From NCBI RefSeq assembly GCF_020092905.1, contig NZ_JAGSGB010000003.1:124001-188000 (forward strand): a DNA stretch of 64,000 bases. Direction: 5' to 3'. The DNA comes from Pacificimonas aurantium (lineage in GTDB: Bacteria; Pseudomonadota; Alphaproteobacteria; Sphingomonadales; Sphingomonadaceae). The position numbers were made by a program, and so were the translations under genes. Positions 16,642 through 26,371 of this stretch are shown here, piece after piece. The notes beneath the pieces are model-generated. The model did no database searches, was not told the DNA's origin, and saw nothing but the letters and a program-made list of their open reading frames with translations. How positions within the stretch are numbered: position 1 is the stretch's first letter; each line of letters opens with the position of its first letter.

Positions 16642-19419
16642 CTAGAAGCGGCCGCGCAGGGTCACGCCATAGGTACGCGGCTCGGCAAGGAAGGCCGAGT
16701 AGGTCTGGTTGGGCGCAATGAACGGCGTGTTGAAGCCCACCTGAGTGTACTCCTCGTCGAACATGTTCTGCACCCAGCCCTCGATGGCCCAGCGCTCGTC
16801 CTCGCCGCGGATACCGATGCGGCCGTTGACGACGACGTAGCCGTCCTGCTCCTTCGCTGCCAGCAAGTCGGAGCCGGTGTTGTAGTCGCCGGTGACGCGG
16901 GTGTTGATGTAGAACAGGCCGGACATGCCCGTGTCGCCGATCGGCGGCGTCCAGGACAGCGACCCCGTCATGACCAGCTCCGGCGCGTTCGACAGGTTGT
17001 CGCCGGGCAGGAGGCGTAGCGCCGGATCGAGCGGCACGCCCTGGTCGCTGCCGACAAGATTGTCGGCATATTCCGTCGCTGCGTAGGTCAGGCCGGTCGT
17101 CACGGCGAGATAGTTCGCCGGGCGCAGCGACGCCTCGAGCTCGAAGCCCTGGGAGATCACGCCGGGTTCGATATCGCCGACGCAGCTGCCTGTCGCCGCT
17201 GAGGTATCAGTATCGGCACCGTCGCCGCCGTCCAGATCGCTACAGCCATTGACGTTCTGCACCAGGTAGACGGTGCCGTTGAACGTATTGAGCTGGAAGT
17301 TCGAGAATTCCTGCCGGAAGATCGCGGCGGACAGCGAGAAGGCGCGCGTATCGTACTTGGCACCGATCTCGAACGCGTCCACTTCCTCCTGGTCGAACTG
17401 CAGGTTCGCCGTGTCGGCAAGAACGAGCGGGCCAGCAACCACCGCGTTTCCGCCCTGGCCGTTGAGCGCGGAGCGGTCGAGGTTGAAACCGCCCGCCTTG
17501 TAGCCGCGCGAATAGCTGCCGTAGATCAGCGTCTCGCGCGACGGCTTCCAGGACAGGACCGCCGTACCGGTCAGCTCTTCTTCGCTGCGCTCGTCATCGA
17601 GCACCAGTCCGTTGAGTTCGGACGTCGAGTTGCCCTGACAAGACAGCGAGATAATGCCGCCCGCCAGCGCTCCGAGCGGACCCGCCAGGAGCGGCGACAG
17701 ATTCTCCCGCACCTGCGGGCAGATGGTGTTGGTGTTGTTGAGGTCAGCCGAGAAGGTCTTGGTCTCGTTCGTGTACCGCAGGCCTACGGTAAGATCGACC
17801 GTATCGGTGACGTGGAAGATGTTGTGCGTGAAGAACGCGAAGTTCTCGCTGTTCTGCATGTAGCGCGACCCGTCCGAACCGACATTGCGGACCGAGTCCA
17901 GCAGCGCGAGGTTCTGCAGGATCAGCGGTCCGGCTGCACCGAAGGGTGACGGGACGCCGGGAACCTGCCCGCCGATCACGGCCTGGCCGGTCGGGCTGAT
18001 GCAGCCGACGCTGTTCTCGTCATAGAAGGCCTGCAGGCCGACCGAGACGTTCAGGCGGCAAGCGGCGAAACGGCCATAATCGCTGCCGAATTTCAGATTC
18101 TCGCGCACCGTCAGGTCTTCATTGGCGTAGTAGCCGCCGACCAGCCAGTCGAGGCGATCGTCGAGAATCGATCCCTGCAGCCGCAGTTCCTGACTGAAGG
18201 TTTCGAACTTGCGTGAAAGGGCATCGGCGCCGGGCTCGCGGTAGAGGATGTCGACCTGCGTGTAGTCCGTGTCCGAGCCCTGCTGGTTCAGATATTCGCG
18301 GTAGCCGGTGATCGAGGTGATTTCACCCCAGCCGAGATCCCAGTCCGCTTGCAGCGACACACCCCAGTCCTCGGTCTCGCCTTCGTAGGTGCGGCCCGGC
18401 GTCGTGTAGATGTTCCGGTCATAAGGATCGTCAGTGAAGGCACGTGGATCCTGCCCAAGCGACAGAAGTACCGGAATGATCGGGTTCGCTTCGCTGACGA
18501 GGGCATCGCCATAACCCTGCGGATCGAAGGCATCGCCCGACAACGGGATGCGCGCGAAGGGCGACACTTCCGGCGTCAGGAAGACGGCGGCGCAGCAGGC
18601 CTCGTCCTTTTTCGAATAGTCGCCGATCAGGCGGAAGGAGAGGTCGGACGTCGGCTCGAACAGTGCCTGCGCCCGCACGAGATAGCGATCGCGGTCGTTG
18701 ACGTCGGTATCGTTGTTGACGTCGTTGTAGAAGCCGTCGCGGCGCGAGTAGACGCCGTCGATACGGGCCGCCACCGTGTCGGACACTGCCGTGTTGAAGC
18801 CGCCCTCGAGCCGGACGAAATCGTAATTGCCGTAGGTGCCGGTACCATAGCCGAAGGTGTCGAACTCCGGACCCTGCGTGACGATGTTGATGAGGCCGGC
18901 CGACGCGTTGCGTCCGAACAACGTGCCCTGCGGGCCGCGCAGGACCTCGACGCGCTCGATGGGACCGATTTCATTCAGGCCGGCACCCGAGCGCGAGCGG
19001 TAGACGCCGTCGATGAAGACCGCGACCGAGCTTTCAAGGCCGGGATTGTCGCCGACCGTGCCGATACCGCGGACGCGTGCCGAGCCGTTCGCCTCGGTGC
19101 CGGTCGAAGACACGAGCAGCGACGGGGCGAGCTGATTGAGCTCGCGGATGTCGTTGGCACCGGAATTCTGTAGCTGTTCGGCAGAGACCGCAGAGACGGC
19201 GATCGGAACGTCGGATAGCTGCTGTTCGCGGCCCTGCGCGGTGATGACGATGACGTCTGCCGCCTGCTGGCCGGCGACGGCGGCAGGGGCGACGGGCTGG
19301 TTTACCTGGTCCGCGGGATCGACGGCAGTCGGGTCGCTGGTCTCGACTTGTGCAGATGCGGAAACGGATACGAGCGAAACAGTGCCCAGAAGGAGGGCAG
19401 TCGACAGGCAACGGGTCAT
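16642..19419 (-). CDS. TonB-dependent outer-membrane receptor
   Basis: A 925-aa receptor. It has a signal peptide (MTRCLSTALLLGTVSLVSVSASAQ), a plug domain with the TonB-box-like DVIVITAQGREQQLSDVPIAVSAV and the conserved IERVEVLRGPQGTLFGRNASAGLINIVTQ, and a 22-strand barrel ending in an aromatic residue (TYGVTLRGRF), needed for outer-membrane assembly. ATG 19419 has GGGAGA upstream and gives a clean signal peptide; an in-frame codon at 19455 would add unrelated residues. Divergent from a second TonB receptor. The ligand (siderophore, sugar or other) cannot be told. Sphingomonads carry many such receptors. Confidence 0.93.
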   Translation of the reverse strand: MTRCLSTALLLGTVSLVSVSASAQVETSDPTAVDPADQVNQPVAPAAVAGQQAADVIVITAQGREQQLSDVPIAVSAVSAEQLQNSGANDIRELNQLAPSLLVSSTGTEANGSARVRGIGTVGDNPGLESSVAVFIDGVYRSRSGAGLNEIGPIERVEVLRGPQGTLFGRNASAGLINIVTQGPEFDTFGYGTGTYGNYDFVRLEGGFNTAVSDTVAARIDGVYSRRDGFYNDVNNDTDVNDRDRYLVRAQALFEPTSDLSFRLIGDYSKKDEACCAAVFLTPEVSPFARIPLSGDAFDPQGYGDALVSEANPIIPVLLSLGQDPRAFTDDPYDRNIYTTPGRTYEGETEDWGVSLQADWDLGWGEITSITGYREYLNQQGSDTDYTQVDILYREPGADALSRKFETFSQELRLQGSILDDRLDWLVGGYYANEDLTVRENLKFGSDYGRFAACRLNVSVGLQAFYDENSVGCISPTGQAVIGGQVPGVPSPFGAAGPLILQNLALLDSVRNVGSDGSRYMQNSENFAFFTHNIFHVTDTVDLTVGLRYTNETKTFSADLNNTNTICPQVRENLSPLLAGPLGALAGGIISLSCQGNSTSELNGLVLDDERSEEELTGTAVLSWKPSRETLIYGSYSRGYKAGGFNLDRSALNGQGGNAVVAGPLVLADTANLQFDQEEVDAFEIGAKYDTRAFSLSAAIFRQEFSNFQLNTFNGTVYLVQNVNGCSDLDGGDGADTDTSAATGSCVGDIEPGVISQGFELEASLRPANYLAVTTGLTYAATEYADNLVGSDQGVPLDPALRLLPGDNLSNAPELVMTGSLSWTPPIGDTGMSGLFYINTRVTGDYNTGSDLLAAKEQDGYVVVNGRIGIRGEDERWAIEGWVQNMFDEEYTQVGFNTPFIAPNQTYSAFLAEPRTYGVTLRGRF

Positions 19420-19780
19420 GTACAGATATCTCCCAAGGATCTGTTGATCGGCCATTATTCGGCCGGTTATCCGCGTAAATCCGAGGATTTCGGGCTAAAG
19501 TCAACCGTCTGCTTGCCGCACTCGAAGGTGGCCGGTCCGTATGTGTCCCGAACGCAACAGATGGCGTTCGTTTTTCAGCCTCGACTTGTTCGCAGGTGAA
19601 ATGAAAAATCTCAAAACCGGCGGATTGCGGCACATCTTGAAATTCGCAAGTGCAGCATGGTCATTTCAAGTAACGGAATTGCGGCAACTACCTGCTTGAC
19701 TTGAGAGGCTGAAGTCCGCCCAATTGCAGAACCGCAACGGCAGAGTGCGGAACATAAATATTATTGGGGAGGATGCTCTG
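19420..19780. promoter_or_regulatory. Divergent promoter region between two TonB receptors
   Basis: These 361 bp hold no gene. They must contain both receptor promoters; the rightward gene has GGGGAGGA as ribosome-binding site at 19766-19773. I could not identify a Fur box or a convincing -35/-10 pair. Confidence 0.5.
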
Positions 19781-22729
19781 ATGAAGAGTCGTCTATTGAT
19801 AAGTGCTGCCTTCACGGCGGCAATGGCTACCAGTGTGGGCGTGCCGGCTTTTGCGCAGGAGGAAGCCGCGCAGACTGCGCCGGCCGTGACAACTCCGGAC
19901 ACGATTGTCATCACGGGCTCGTTCATTCGCGGCACACCGGAGGACGCCGCCTTGCCGGTCGACGTGTTCAGCACGGACGAGCTGTCGCAATCGGGCGTCA
20001 CCTCGCCGCTCGAGTTTATCAAGCAGCTTCCCTCGGTAGGCTCGGTCTTGGGCGATTCGAACCAGTTCTCCCCAGCGGCGCAGGGCTCCCAGGGGCAGGG
20101 GTCGATCAATCTGCGCGGCCTGGGTCCGACGCGCACGCTGGTACTGCTCAATTCCAAGCGGACCGTGCAGGCGCCGGGAGACGGCTTCACCGACACCAAC
20201 CTCATTCCGCTGTTCGCGCTGGAACGCGTGGAGATCTTGAAGGACGGCGCGGCCTCGACCTATGGCTCGGATGCGATCGCCGGCGTGGCGAACTTCCTCA
20301 CCCGGACCGACTTCGACGGCATCGAGCTCGAAGGCGACTGGACCTTCATCGACGGATCGGACGACAATTATAAGGCGAGCCTGCTGGTCGGGAAGAATTT
20401 CGACGGCGGCAATATCATGATCGGCGGCGGCTGGCAGCACCGGTCGGAGCTTCCCACCACGGCGCGCGATTTCGTCTTTCCGGGATATGAGGACAATTTC
20501 TCAGGCTATTCCGCGCTTGCCACGCCCGGACTGTTCGCGGTTACCTACCTGCAGGGTATCGATGCCGGCACGGGGGCGCCCATTCTCGACACCCGGGTGG
20601 TCCGGGACGCAGGCTGCGAAGAACTGGGCGGCACGGTCACGCCGCCGCTTTGCCGCTTCACCTACGTGCCTCATGACAACCTGATCGAGGACGAGGATCG
20701 CTATCAGGCGTTCGCATCGATGAATGCCGAACTCGGCAGCGGCCTGACCGTGAAGGTCGAGGGTCTCTATGCGCGCACGGACGTGGAGAGCCTGAACTAC
20801 TCGCCGTCCTTCCCGCCGACCCAGGGACCCAACGGGTCGGGGTTCCAGAACGCCTTCACCATATCGCCAGCCAATCCGTACGTCGGCGATTTCCTCGACA
20901 ATGTCGGCCTGCCGCAGTCGGGGACGACCAATGGTCCCATCGCGGCAGTGACCGCGGTGTTCTACCGGCCGCTGGGCTTTCTTGGAAACCCGCTGGACCC
21001 TGATCGGGGTGCCGGCACCGGGTTTGCAAAGACGGAAGGCCTGCGCTTCTCGGGCGATCTCGAATATGAGATGAGCGACACCCTGCTGCTGACCCTGTCG
21101 GCGACCTGGTGGCGCTCGCAGCGCGACAATGCCGTGCGCGACATCGTCGGCACCAGGCTGCAGAATGCTCTGAACGGTCTGGGCGGAGCGGACTGCGATC
21201 CCGCGACCGGCACGCCGGGGCAGGGCAGCTGCGTCTATTTCAACCCGTTCACGACTGCCGGGGCCAGCAACCCGGCCTGGGACCTGCCCAACCCCTTCTA
21301 TGTGGGCGGCGCCGAGAACAGTCCTGCGCTGATCGACTATCTGCAGCCTTACAACGGCACCAGGCAGTCTGAAGAGCAAACGATCGTGCAGGCGGTGCTG
21401 ACAGGAGAGTCCGGCATCGAGCTGGCCGGCGGTCCCCTCGCGTTCGCCGTCGGCGCGCAGTACCGCGAGAACGACTTCCGCAACCGCAGCTGGTCGAACA
21501 TCTCCGATGCCCAGTTCAACCCGTGCTTCGTAGAGGGCGACGTCAGCTGCGTGGGCAGCCCGACCGAGGGTGTGGGACCCTTTATCTTCCTGGGCGTGTC
21601 GCGGCCGCAGAACCTGGAGCAGGAAGTCTTTGCGGGCTTTGCGGAAGTGAATGTGCCGCTTGCCGACACACTCGAACTGACGGGGGCACTGCGCTACGAG
21701 GATTATGGCGATCCGGTGGGCTCGACGCTGAATCCCAAGGGGTCGTTCCGCTGGGAGCCGCTCGAATTCCTGACTTTTCGCGGGTCTATCGGGACGACCT
21801 TCCGCGGCCCGCTCGCGTCGAATGTCGATCCCAATTTCGTGACCGCCCTGGCGGGTCTTGCGGCGGCGGGCGGCAACTACAAGTCGGTCGACATCTTCGG
21901 CAATCCGAACCTCGATCCGGAAACCGCGCTGACCTACAATGTCGGTGCCATCGTCTCGACCGGCGGCCTGACGGTTTCCGCGGACTTCTGGACCTATGAG
22001 TTCGAGGACCAGATTACCCGCGTTCCCGAGGATGCGATTGCGAGTTCCGTCGTGCCGGTGGCCGGTGGACCGGCAAATTGTGACGCGCCGCTGGCCGATC
22101 TCGTCACCTTCGACGGCGGGCAGTGCATCCAGGGTACGAGCACGGGCCTCAACATCGCCCGGGTGCGCTCGGATGTTGTCAACGGTCCGGACGTTACCGT
22201 CCGCGGCTTCGATTTCGCGGTCAACTACGATATCGATGCAGGGCTAGGCGTCTTTTCTCTGGGCGGGAACGCCACCTGGAACCTCGAATATAAGATCGAC
22301 GATTTCGTAGTGGACGGCGTACTGCTTCAGGAAAGCTACGATGCGGTCGGGTTCGGCAACTATTTCCGCGATCCCGACACGCTGCCGGAGTGGCGCGTCA
22401 ACGCCTATGTCAACTTCAACTACGACGCGCGTCTGAACGCCCGCTACGTCTTCAACTATATCGACGGCGTGACGGACGAGCGCTGTACCGCGGCAGGCTG
22501 CGTCAACACCAACACCCGCTTCGGCGAGGAGTCGGGCAGCTATGTGCGGCAGGATTTCGTCCTGACCTATGACCTGCTGGTCGGCGGCGCGGACCTGCAG
22601 TTCCAGGCCGCAGTCAACAACATCTTCGACGAGGACCCGCCGGAAGCGGCGCTGCCGGTCAGTTACAACCCGTTCCTCGGCGATGCCTATGGCCGCCACT
22701 ATCAACTGGGCCTGAAGGCGAACTTTTAA
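19781..22729 (+). CDS. TonB-dependent outer-membrane receptor
   Basis: A 982-aa receptor with signal peptide ([26 protein letters not shown]), TonB-box-like [21 protein letters not shown], plug motif [29 protein letters not shown] and a barrel ending [13 protein letters not shown]. This plug sequence is typical of the large receptor subgroup abundant in Sphingomonadales and Xanthomonadales. ATG 19781 follows GGGGAGGA; an in-frame codon at 19724 would bury the signal peptide. A strong intrinsic terminator follows. No adjacent specific hydrolase or transporter indicates the substrate; the next gene is a thiolase. Confidence 0.93.
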   Translation: MKSRLLISAAFTAAMATSVGVPAFAQEEAAQTAPAVTTPDTIVITGSFIRGTPEDAALPVDVFSTDELSQSGVTSPLEFIKQLPSVGSVLGDSNQFSPAAQGSQGQGSINLRGLGPTRTLVLLNSKRTVQAPGDGFTDTNLIPLFALERVEILKDGAASTYGSDAIAGVANFLTRTDFDGIELEGDWTFIDGSDDNYKASLLVGKNFDGGNIMIGGGWQHRSELPTTARDFVFPGYEDNFSGYSALATPGLFAVTYLQGIDAGTGAPILDTRVVRDAGCEELGGTVTPPLCRFTYVPHDNLIEDEDRYQAFASMNAELGSGLTVKVEGLYARTDVESLNYSPSFPPTQGPNGSGFQNAFTISPANPYVGDFLDNVGLPQSGTTNGPIAAVTAVFYRPLGFLGNPLDPDRGAGTGFAKTEGLRFSGDLEYEMSDTLLLTLSATWWRSQRDNAVRDIVGTRLQNALNGLGGADCDPATGTPGQGSCVYFNPFTTAGASNPAWDLPNPFYVGGAENSPALIDYLQPYNGTRQSEEQTIVQAVLTGESGIELAGGPLAFAVGAQYRENDFRNRSWSNISDAQFNPCFVEGDVSCVGSPTEGVGPFIFLGVSRPQNLEQEVFAGFAEVNVPLADTLELTGALRYEDYGDPVGSTLNPKGSFRWEPLEFLTFRGSIGTTFRGPLASNVDPNFVTALAGLAAAGGNYKSVDIFGNPNLDPETALTYNVGAIVSTGGLTVSADFWTYEFEDQITRVPEDAIASSVVPVAGGPANCDAPLADLVTFDGGQCIQGTSTGLNIARVRSDVVNGPDVTVRGFDFAVNYDIDAGLGVFSLGGNATWNLEYKIDDFVVDGVLLQESYDAVGFGNYFRDPDTLPEWRVNAYVNFNYDARLNARYVFNYIDGVTDERCTAAGCVNTNTRFGEESGSYVRQDFVLTYDLLVGGADLQFQAAVNNIFDEDPPEAALPVSYNPFLGDAYGRHYQLGLKANF

Positions 22730-22751
22730 AGCCGTCCGGCTTTGGCTATCC

Positions 22752-22780
22752 GGGGCGCCCCATTGCGGGCGCCCCTTTTT
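22752..22780 (+). terminator. Intrinsic terminator after TonB receptor
   Basis: GGGGCGCCC, a 6-base loop, GGGCGCCCC, then TTTTT. It begins 22 bp after the receptor stop and ends only 14 bp before the thiolase start, so the thiolase either has a promoter inside the receptor gene region, uses read-through, or depends on the hairpin itself. Confidence 0.85.
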
Positions 22781-22794
22781 CTTGGAGAGCAACT

Positions 22795-23991
22795 ATGCGC
22801 GAAGCCGCCATCATCTCGACCGCACGGACCGGCATCGGCAAGGCCTATCGCGGCGCCTTCAACAATACCGAAGCGACGACCATGGGCGCCCACGCCATGA
22901 CGTCCGCGCTCGAGCGCGCCGGCGTCGACCCCCGGGAAATCGACGACGTCTTCTGGGGCGTCGGCAACCAGTGGGGCACCCAGGGCGCCAATGCCGGCCG
23001 CATGTGCGTCTTCGCCGCCGGTATGCCGGTCGAGATCCCGGCCTTCACGATGGACCGCAAGTGCGGATCGGGCCTCAATACCGTCGCCCTCGCCGCCCGG
23101 TCGATCATGGCCGGCGATATCGATGTGGCGCTGGCGGGCGGTATGGAATCGATCAGCTGGACGGTCACCAAGGACGCGCCGCGGTATCAGAATGAAGGCG
23201 TTCTTGCCCAGCAACCGCACGCTTACATGGCCATGATCGAGACGGCGGAGATCGTGGCGGAACGCTATGGCATCAGCCGCGAGGCCCAGGACGAGTTCGG
23301 CGCCATCAGCCAGCAGAGCGCCGTCGATGCACGGGATAGCGGTCGCCTGGGCGAAGAAATCGTTCCCATCACCGTCGAGAAAGTCCTCCGTGCCAAGGAT
23401 GGCAGCGAGACGGGACGAGAGACGGTCACCGTCACTGCCGACGAGGGAATCCGCGAAGGGACGACGAAGGAGGTGCTGGCGAACCTGAAACCGGTCTGGT
23501 CGAACGGCGAGGTCGTTCAGGAGGGCAAGTTCGTCACGGCCGGTAATGCCAGCCAGCTTTCGGACGGGGCCGCTGCGCAGGTGGTGATGGAGCGTGCCCG
23601 GGCGGAGGCCGAAGGGCGCGACATCCTGGGCATTTATCGCGGGTTTCAGGTTGCCGGCTGCAAGCCCGAGGAAATGGGTATCGGGCCTGTGTTCGCGGTG
23701 CCCAAACTGCTGGAGCGCGCGGGCCTCGGCATCGATGATATCGGCCTGTTCGAGATCAACGAGGCCTTCGCCAGCCAGTGCCTGTACTGCCGCGACACCC
23801 TCGGCATTCCAGAGGACAAGCTGAACGTGAATGGCGGTGCCATTGCGGTGGGGCATCCCTTTGGCATGACGGGAAGCCGTTTGACCGGTGCGGCGCTGCT
23901 GGAAGGTCGCCGCCGCGGCGTGCGCTATGTGGTTGTGAGCATGTGTACAGCTGGCGGCATGGGGGCGGCGGGGCTGTTCGAGCTGGTCTGA
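22795..23991 (+). CDS. Acetyl-CoA C-acyltransferase (thiolase)
   Basis: A 398-aa thiolase II-fold enzyme acting in beta-oxidation or acetoacetyl-CoA formation. Active-site residues: Cys in [10 protein letters not shown] (about 88), NEAFAS, His in [16 protein letters not shown] (about 350) and the second Cys in [12 protein letters not shown] (about 380). ATG 22795 has TTGGAGAG ahead. No partner dehydrogenase/hydratase is adjacent, so substrate chain length is undetermined; phaC lies far away and does not by itself imply a phaA role. Confidence 0.9.
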   Translation: MREAAIISTARTGIGKAYRGAFNNTEATTMGAHAMTSALERAGVDPREIDDVFWGVGNQWGTQGANAGRMCVFAAGMPVEIPAFTMDRKCGSGLNTVALAARSIMAGDIDVALAGGMESISWTVTKDAPRYQNEGVLAQQPHAYMAMIETAEIVAERYGISREAQDEFGAISQQSAVDARDSGRLGEEIVPITVEKVLRAKDGSETGRETVTVTADEGIREGTTKEVLANLKPVWSNGEVVQEGKFVTAGNASQLSDGAAAQVVMERARAEAEGRDILGIYRGFQVAGCKPEEMGIGPVFAVPKLLERAGLGIDDIGLFEINEAFASQCLYCRDTLGIPEDKLNVNGGAIAVGHPFGMTGSRLTGAALLEGRRRGVRYVVVSMCTAGGMGAAGLFELV

Positions 23992-24028
23992 GCAGCGCGT
24001 CGGCTCCGGCCGCTGGCGATGTTGGCGG

Positions 24029-25081
24029 TTATCCCTCCAACACGACGCGGCCGACGATCTTCCCGTCCCTTAGTCCGGCGAGAACTTCGCTCGCCTCGCC
24101 TTTCTGTCGCTCGGCAATCGGCGGGGGGCGCAGCCTTCCCGTCCGCGCTAGCCCCACGAGATCGCGCAGTTCCTGCAGGCTGCCGACATAGCTGCCCTGA
24201 AGCGAAATGGCGCGGACCGCCATGCCCGCGAGCGGAAGCGGGAAGGCGCCGCCGAACAGGCCCACCTGCACCACGGTTCCGCCCTTTTCCGGAAGGGCGA
24301 AGGCCAGCGGGGCGGTCATCGGCCCGTTGACGAAGTCGATGACGGCCGCGATTGGTCCGCCCGCTGCCGTCATCAGCGTCTCCACCGGGTCCGGCACAGA
24401 GGAGGTGTTGATGGTCTTCGCCGCGCCGGCGTCCTGCGCAGCCGCCAGATGCTGATCGTCTATGTCGACGGCAAGGATGTTCGAGTGTCCCAGAGCGCGA
24501 AGGATCGATATCGCGCTAAGGCCAACCCCTCCTGCGCCAATGACGACGACCGGTCTGTCGGATTCGGCTGGCAGGCATTTCCTGACGGCGCCATATGCCG
24601 TGAGCCCGCTGCACGCGAGGGTCGCGGCCCAGGAGGGGTCGATATCGCCCGGATCGACCAGATATTTCGAATGCGGGACGCAGACCTTCTCACCGAAGCC
24701 CCCGGGTTTGCGGATGCCGAGGGCCTGCTGGTCCGGACACAGGTCGTCCCGGCCCGATGCGCATTTGACGCAGTGACCACAGCCGATCCACGGATAGACG
24801 ATGCGCCTGTCGCCGACGGCGATATCCTCGGCGTCCGGCCCGACCTCGCAGACCGTCCCTAGGATTTCATGGCCGAGAACGAGGGGGAAGGGAATCTGCA
24901 TGGCTTCGAGGGACATTGTTTCTCCGCCGAAGTCGAAGCCGCCTTCCCACAGATGCACATCGGAATGGCACACACCGCAACGATCAACCTGCAGGACGAC
25001 TTCGGTTCCCGTGGGTGAGGGCGCAGCCAGGTCGACATCCGTCAAGCCAGAACCGGATCCGGTTACCCCAAGTGCCTTCAT
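24029..25081 (-). CDS. Zinc-dependent alcohol dehydrogenase (MDR family)
   Basis: A 350-aa NAD(P)-dependent medium-chain dehydrogenase. The catalytic zinc site is CGVCHSDVHLWEG plus GHEILG; the structural zinc lobe has four Cys in CGHCVKCASGRDDLC; the Rossmann motif is VVVIGAGGVGLSAI near residue 175, followed by an acidic Asp (AVDIDD) favouring NAD. ATG 25081 is chosen because GGGGAGAG precedes it and the family begins with MKAL; a longer reading from 25198 is unlikely. Substrate unknown. Divergent from the efflux operon. Confidence 0.9.
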   Translation of the reverse strand: MKALGVTGSGSGLTDVDLAAPSPTGTEVVLQVDRCGVCHSDVHLWEGGFDFGGETMSLEAMQIPFPLVLGHEILGTVCEVGPDAEDIAVGDRRIVYPWIGCGHCVKCASGRDDLCPDQQALGIRKPGGFGEKVCVPHSKYLVDPGDIDPSWAATLACSGLTAYGAVRKCLPAESDRPVVVIGAGGVGLSAISILRALGHSNILAVDIDDQHLAAAQDAGAAKTINTSSVPDPVETLMTAAGGPIAAVIDFVNGPMTAPLAFALPEKGGTVVQVGLFGGAFPLPLAGMAVRAISLQGSYVGSLQELRDLVGLARTGRLRPPPIAERQKGEASEVLAGLRDGKIVGRVVLEG

Positions 25082-25249
25082 TTTTCTCTCCCCGGCGCTT
25101 AAAGGCGGCATAGCCGTACTTGCCAAAGGCGCAAGCTCTCTGCCTGCCGCGCTGCGACAATATGACGGGAACTTTTCTCCAGCCTTGGGGCTGGGCAAGA
25201 TAGTGTATCCGGTCGATTTCGACCGGGTAGGTCGTTGCGGGATTCCGAG

Positions 25250-26371
25250 ATGCAGATGAGGAAGAATTTGAACAGGGCGCTGCGCTTGCAGGCGTTTTCG
25301 ATTCTGTGCCTTCTCGGTCTGGCTGCATGCGGCGGCAGCGACGACGACGGCCAGATGGGGGGCAACGAGGCGGCGATCGTGGTCGGCTGCGTGGTCGACG
25401 AAGCGTCCTTTTCAAGCGCGATCGAGGCTGTCGGGACGGCCTATGCCGATGAACAGACGGTCCTGACGGCTCCGGTTACCGAGCGTATCGAACGGCTATA
25501 TTTCAATGACGGGGAGCGGGTTAGCGAAGGCGCGGTCATCGCCCAGCTTTCTCGCGGAGAAGAGTCGGCCGACCTCGCCGCGATCGAGGCGCGCGCGCGT
25601 CAGGCGCAGCAGCAGCTCGACCGTCTCGAAGAGCTTTCGGACCGGGGCTTTGCCACGCGGGCAAGCCTGGAAGAACAGATCGCCGCGCGCGACGCCGCCC
25701 GTGCCGACGCATCCGCCATCCGCTCGCGAATCGGCGACCGCGTCATTCGCGCTCCCTTTTCCGGCGTTCTGGGCCTGCGGACGATTTCCGAAGGGGCGAT
25801 CGTCAATGCGGGCAGTCCCATCGCCACCCTGAGCGATATCTCACGCATCAAGCTCGATTTCACGGTGCCGGAACAGTTCCTCTCTTCCATCGAGGAAGGT
25901 CAGCCGATCGAGGCGACCGCTGCCGCTTATCCTTCGGAGCTGTTCAGGGGCCAGATCGATACGATAGATCCTGTAGTCGACCCGCTGTCACGCTCGGTCA
26001 CGGTTCGCGCGGTCCTGCCCAATCCGGAGCGGCGCCTGCGCCCCGGCATGCTGCTGTCCGTCGACGTCGTTTCGGAAGAACGGCGCAGTCTGGCAGTGCC
26101 GGAAACCGCGCTGATCGCGCAGGGCGACCAGCAGTTCGTCTTTCGGATCGACGAGAATGGTATTGCGCGGCGGACGGCGATCGAGACCGGCCTTCGCCAG
26201 GACGGTCAGGTCGAGGTGCTCGGCGGGCTGCAGGCAGGCGACCGGATCGTCGCCGACGGCACCGTAAAGGTGCGCGACGATTCGCCGGTGAGCGCAAACT
26301 TCCCGGAAGAAACGCGGCGCAGCGGCGGCGGCGGCGGTGTCGGATCTGGGCTGGAGGCTTCCGGTCCGTGA
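25250..26371 (+). CDS. RND efflux periplasmic adaptor (membrane fusion lipoprotein)
   Basis: A 373-aa HlyD/AcrA-type adaptor. The N-terminus carries a lipobox (LLGLAACGG, Cys at about 27), so it is lipid-anchored. The biotinyl-lipoyl-like halves (TAPVTERIERLYFNDGERV and VIRAPFSGVLGLRTISEGAIV) flank a helical hairpin (ADLAAIEARARQAQQQLDRLEEL), then beta-barrel and membrane-proximal domains. An alternative ATG at 25256 is equally possible. The stop overlaps the GTG of the pump gene (GTGA), showing translational coupling. Together with the pump it needs an outer-membrane factor, which is not in this operon. Confidence 0.9.
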   Translation: MQMRKNLNRALRLQAFSILCLLGLAACGGSDDDGQMGGNEAAIVVGCVVDEASFSSAIEAVGTAYADEQTVLTAPVTERIERLYFNDGERVSEGAVIAQLSRGEESADLAAIEARARQAQQQLDRLEELSDRGFATRASLEEQIAARDAARADASAIRSRIGDRVIRAPFSGVLGLRTISEGAIVNAGSPIATLSDISRIKLDFTVPEQFLSSIEEGQPIEATAAAYPSELFRGQIDTIDPVVDPLSRSVTVRAVLPNPERRLRPGMLLSVDVVSEERRSLAVPETALIAQGDQQFVFRIDENGIARRTAIETGLRQDGQVEVLGGLQAGDRIVADGTVKVRDDSPVSANFPEETRRSGGGGGVGSGLEASGP

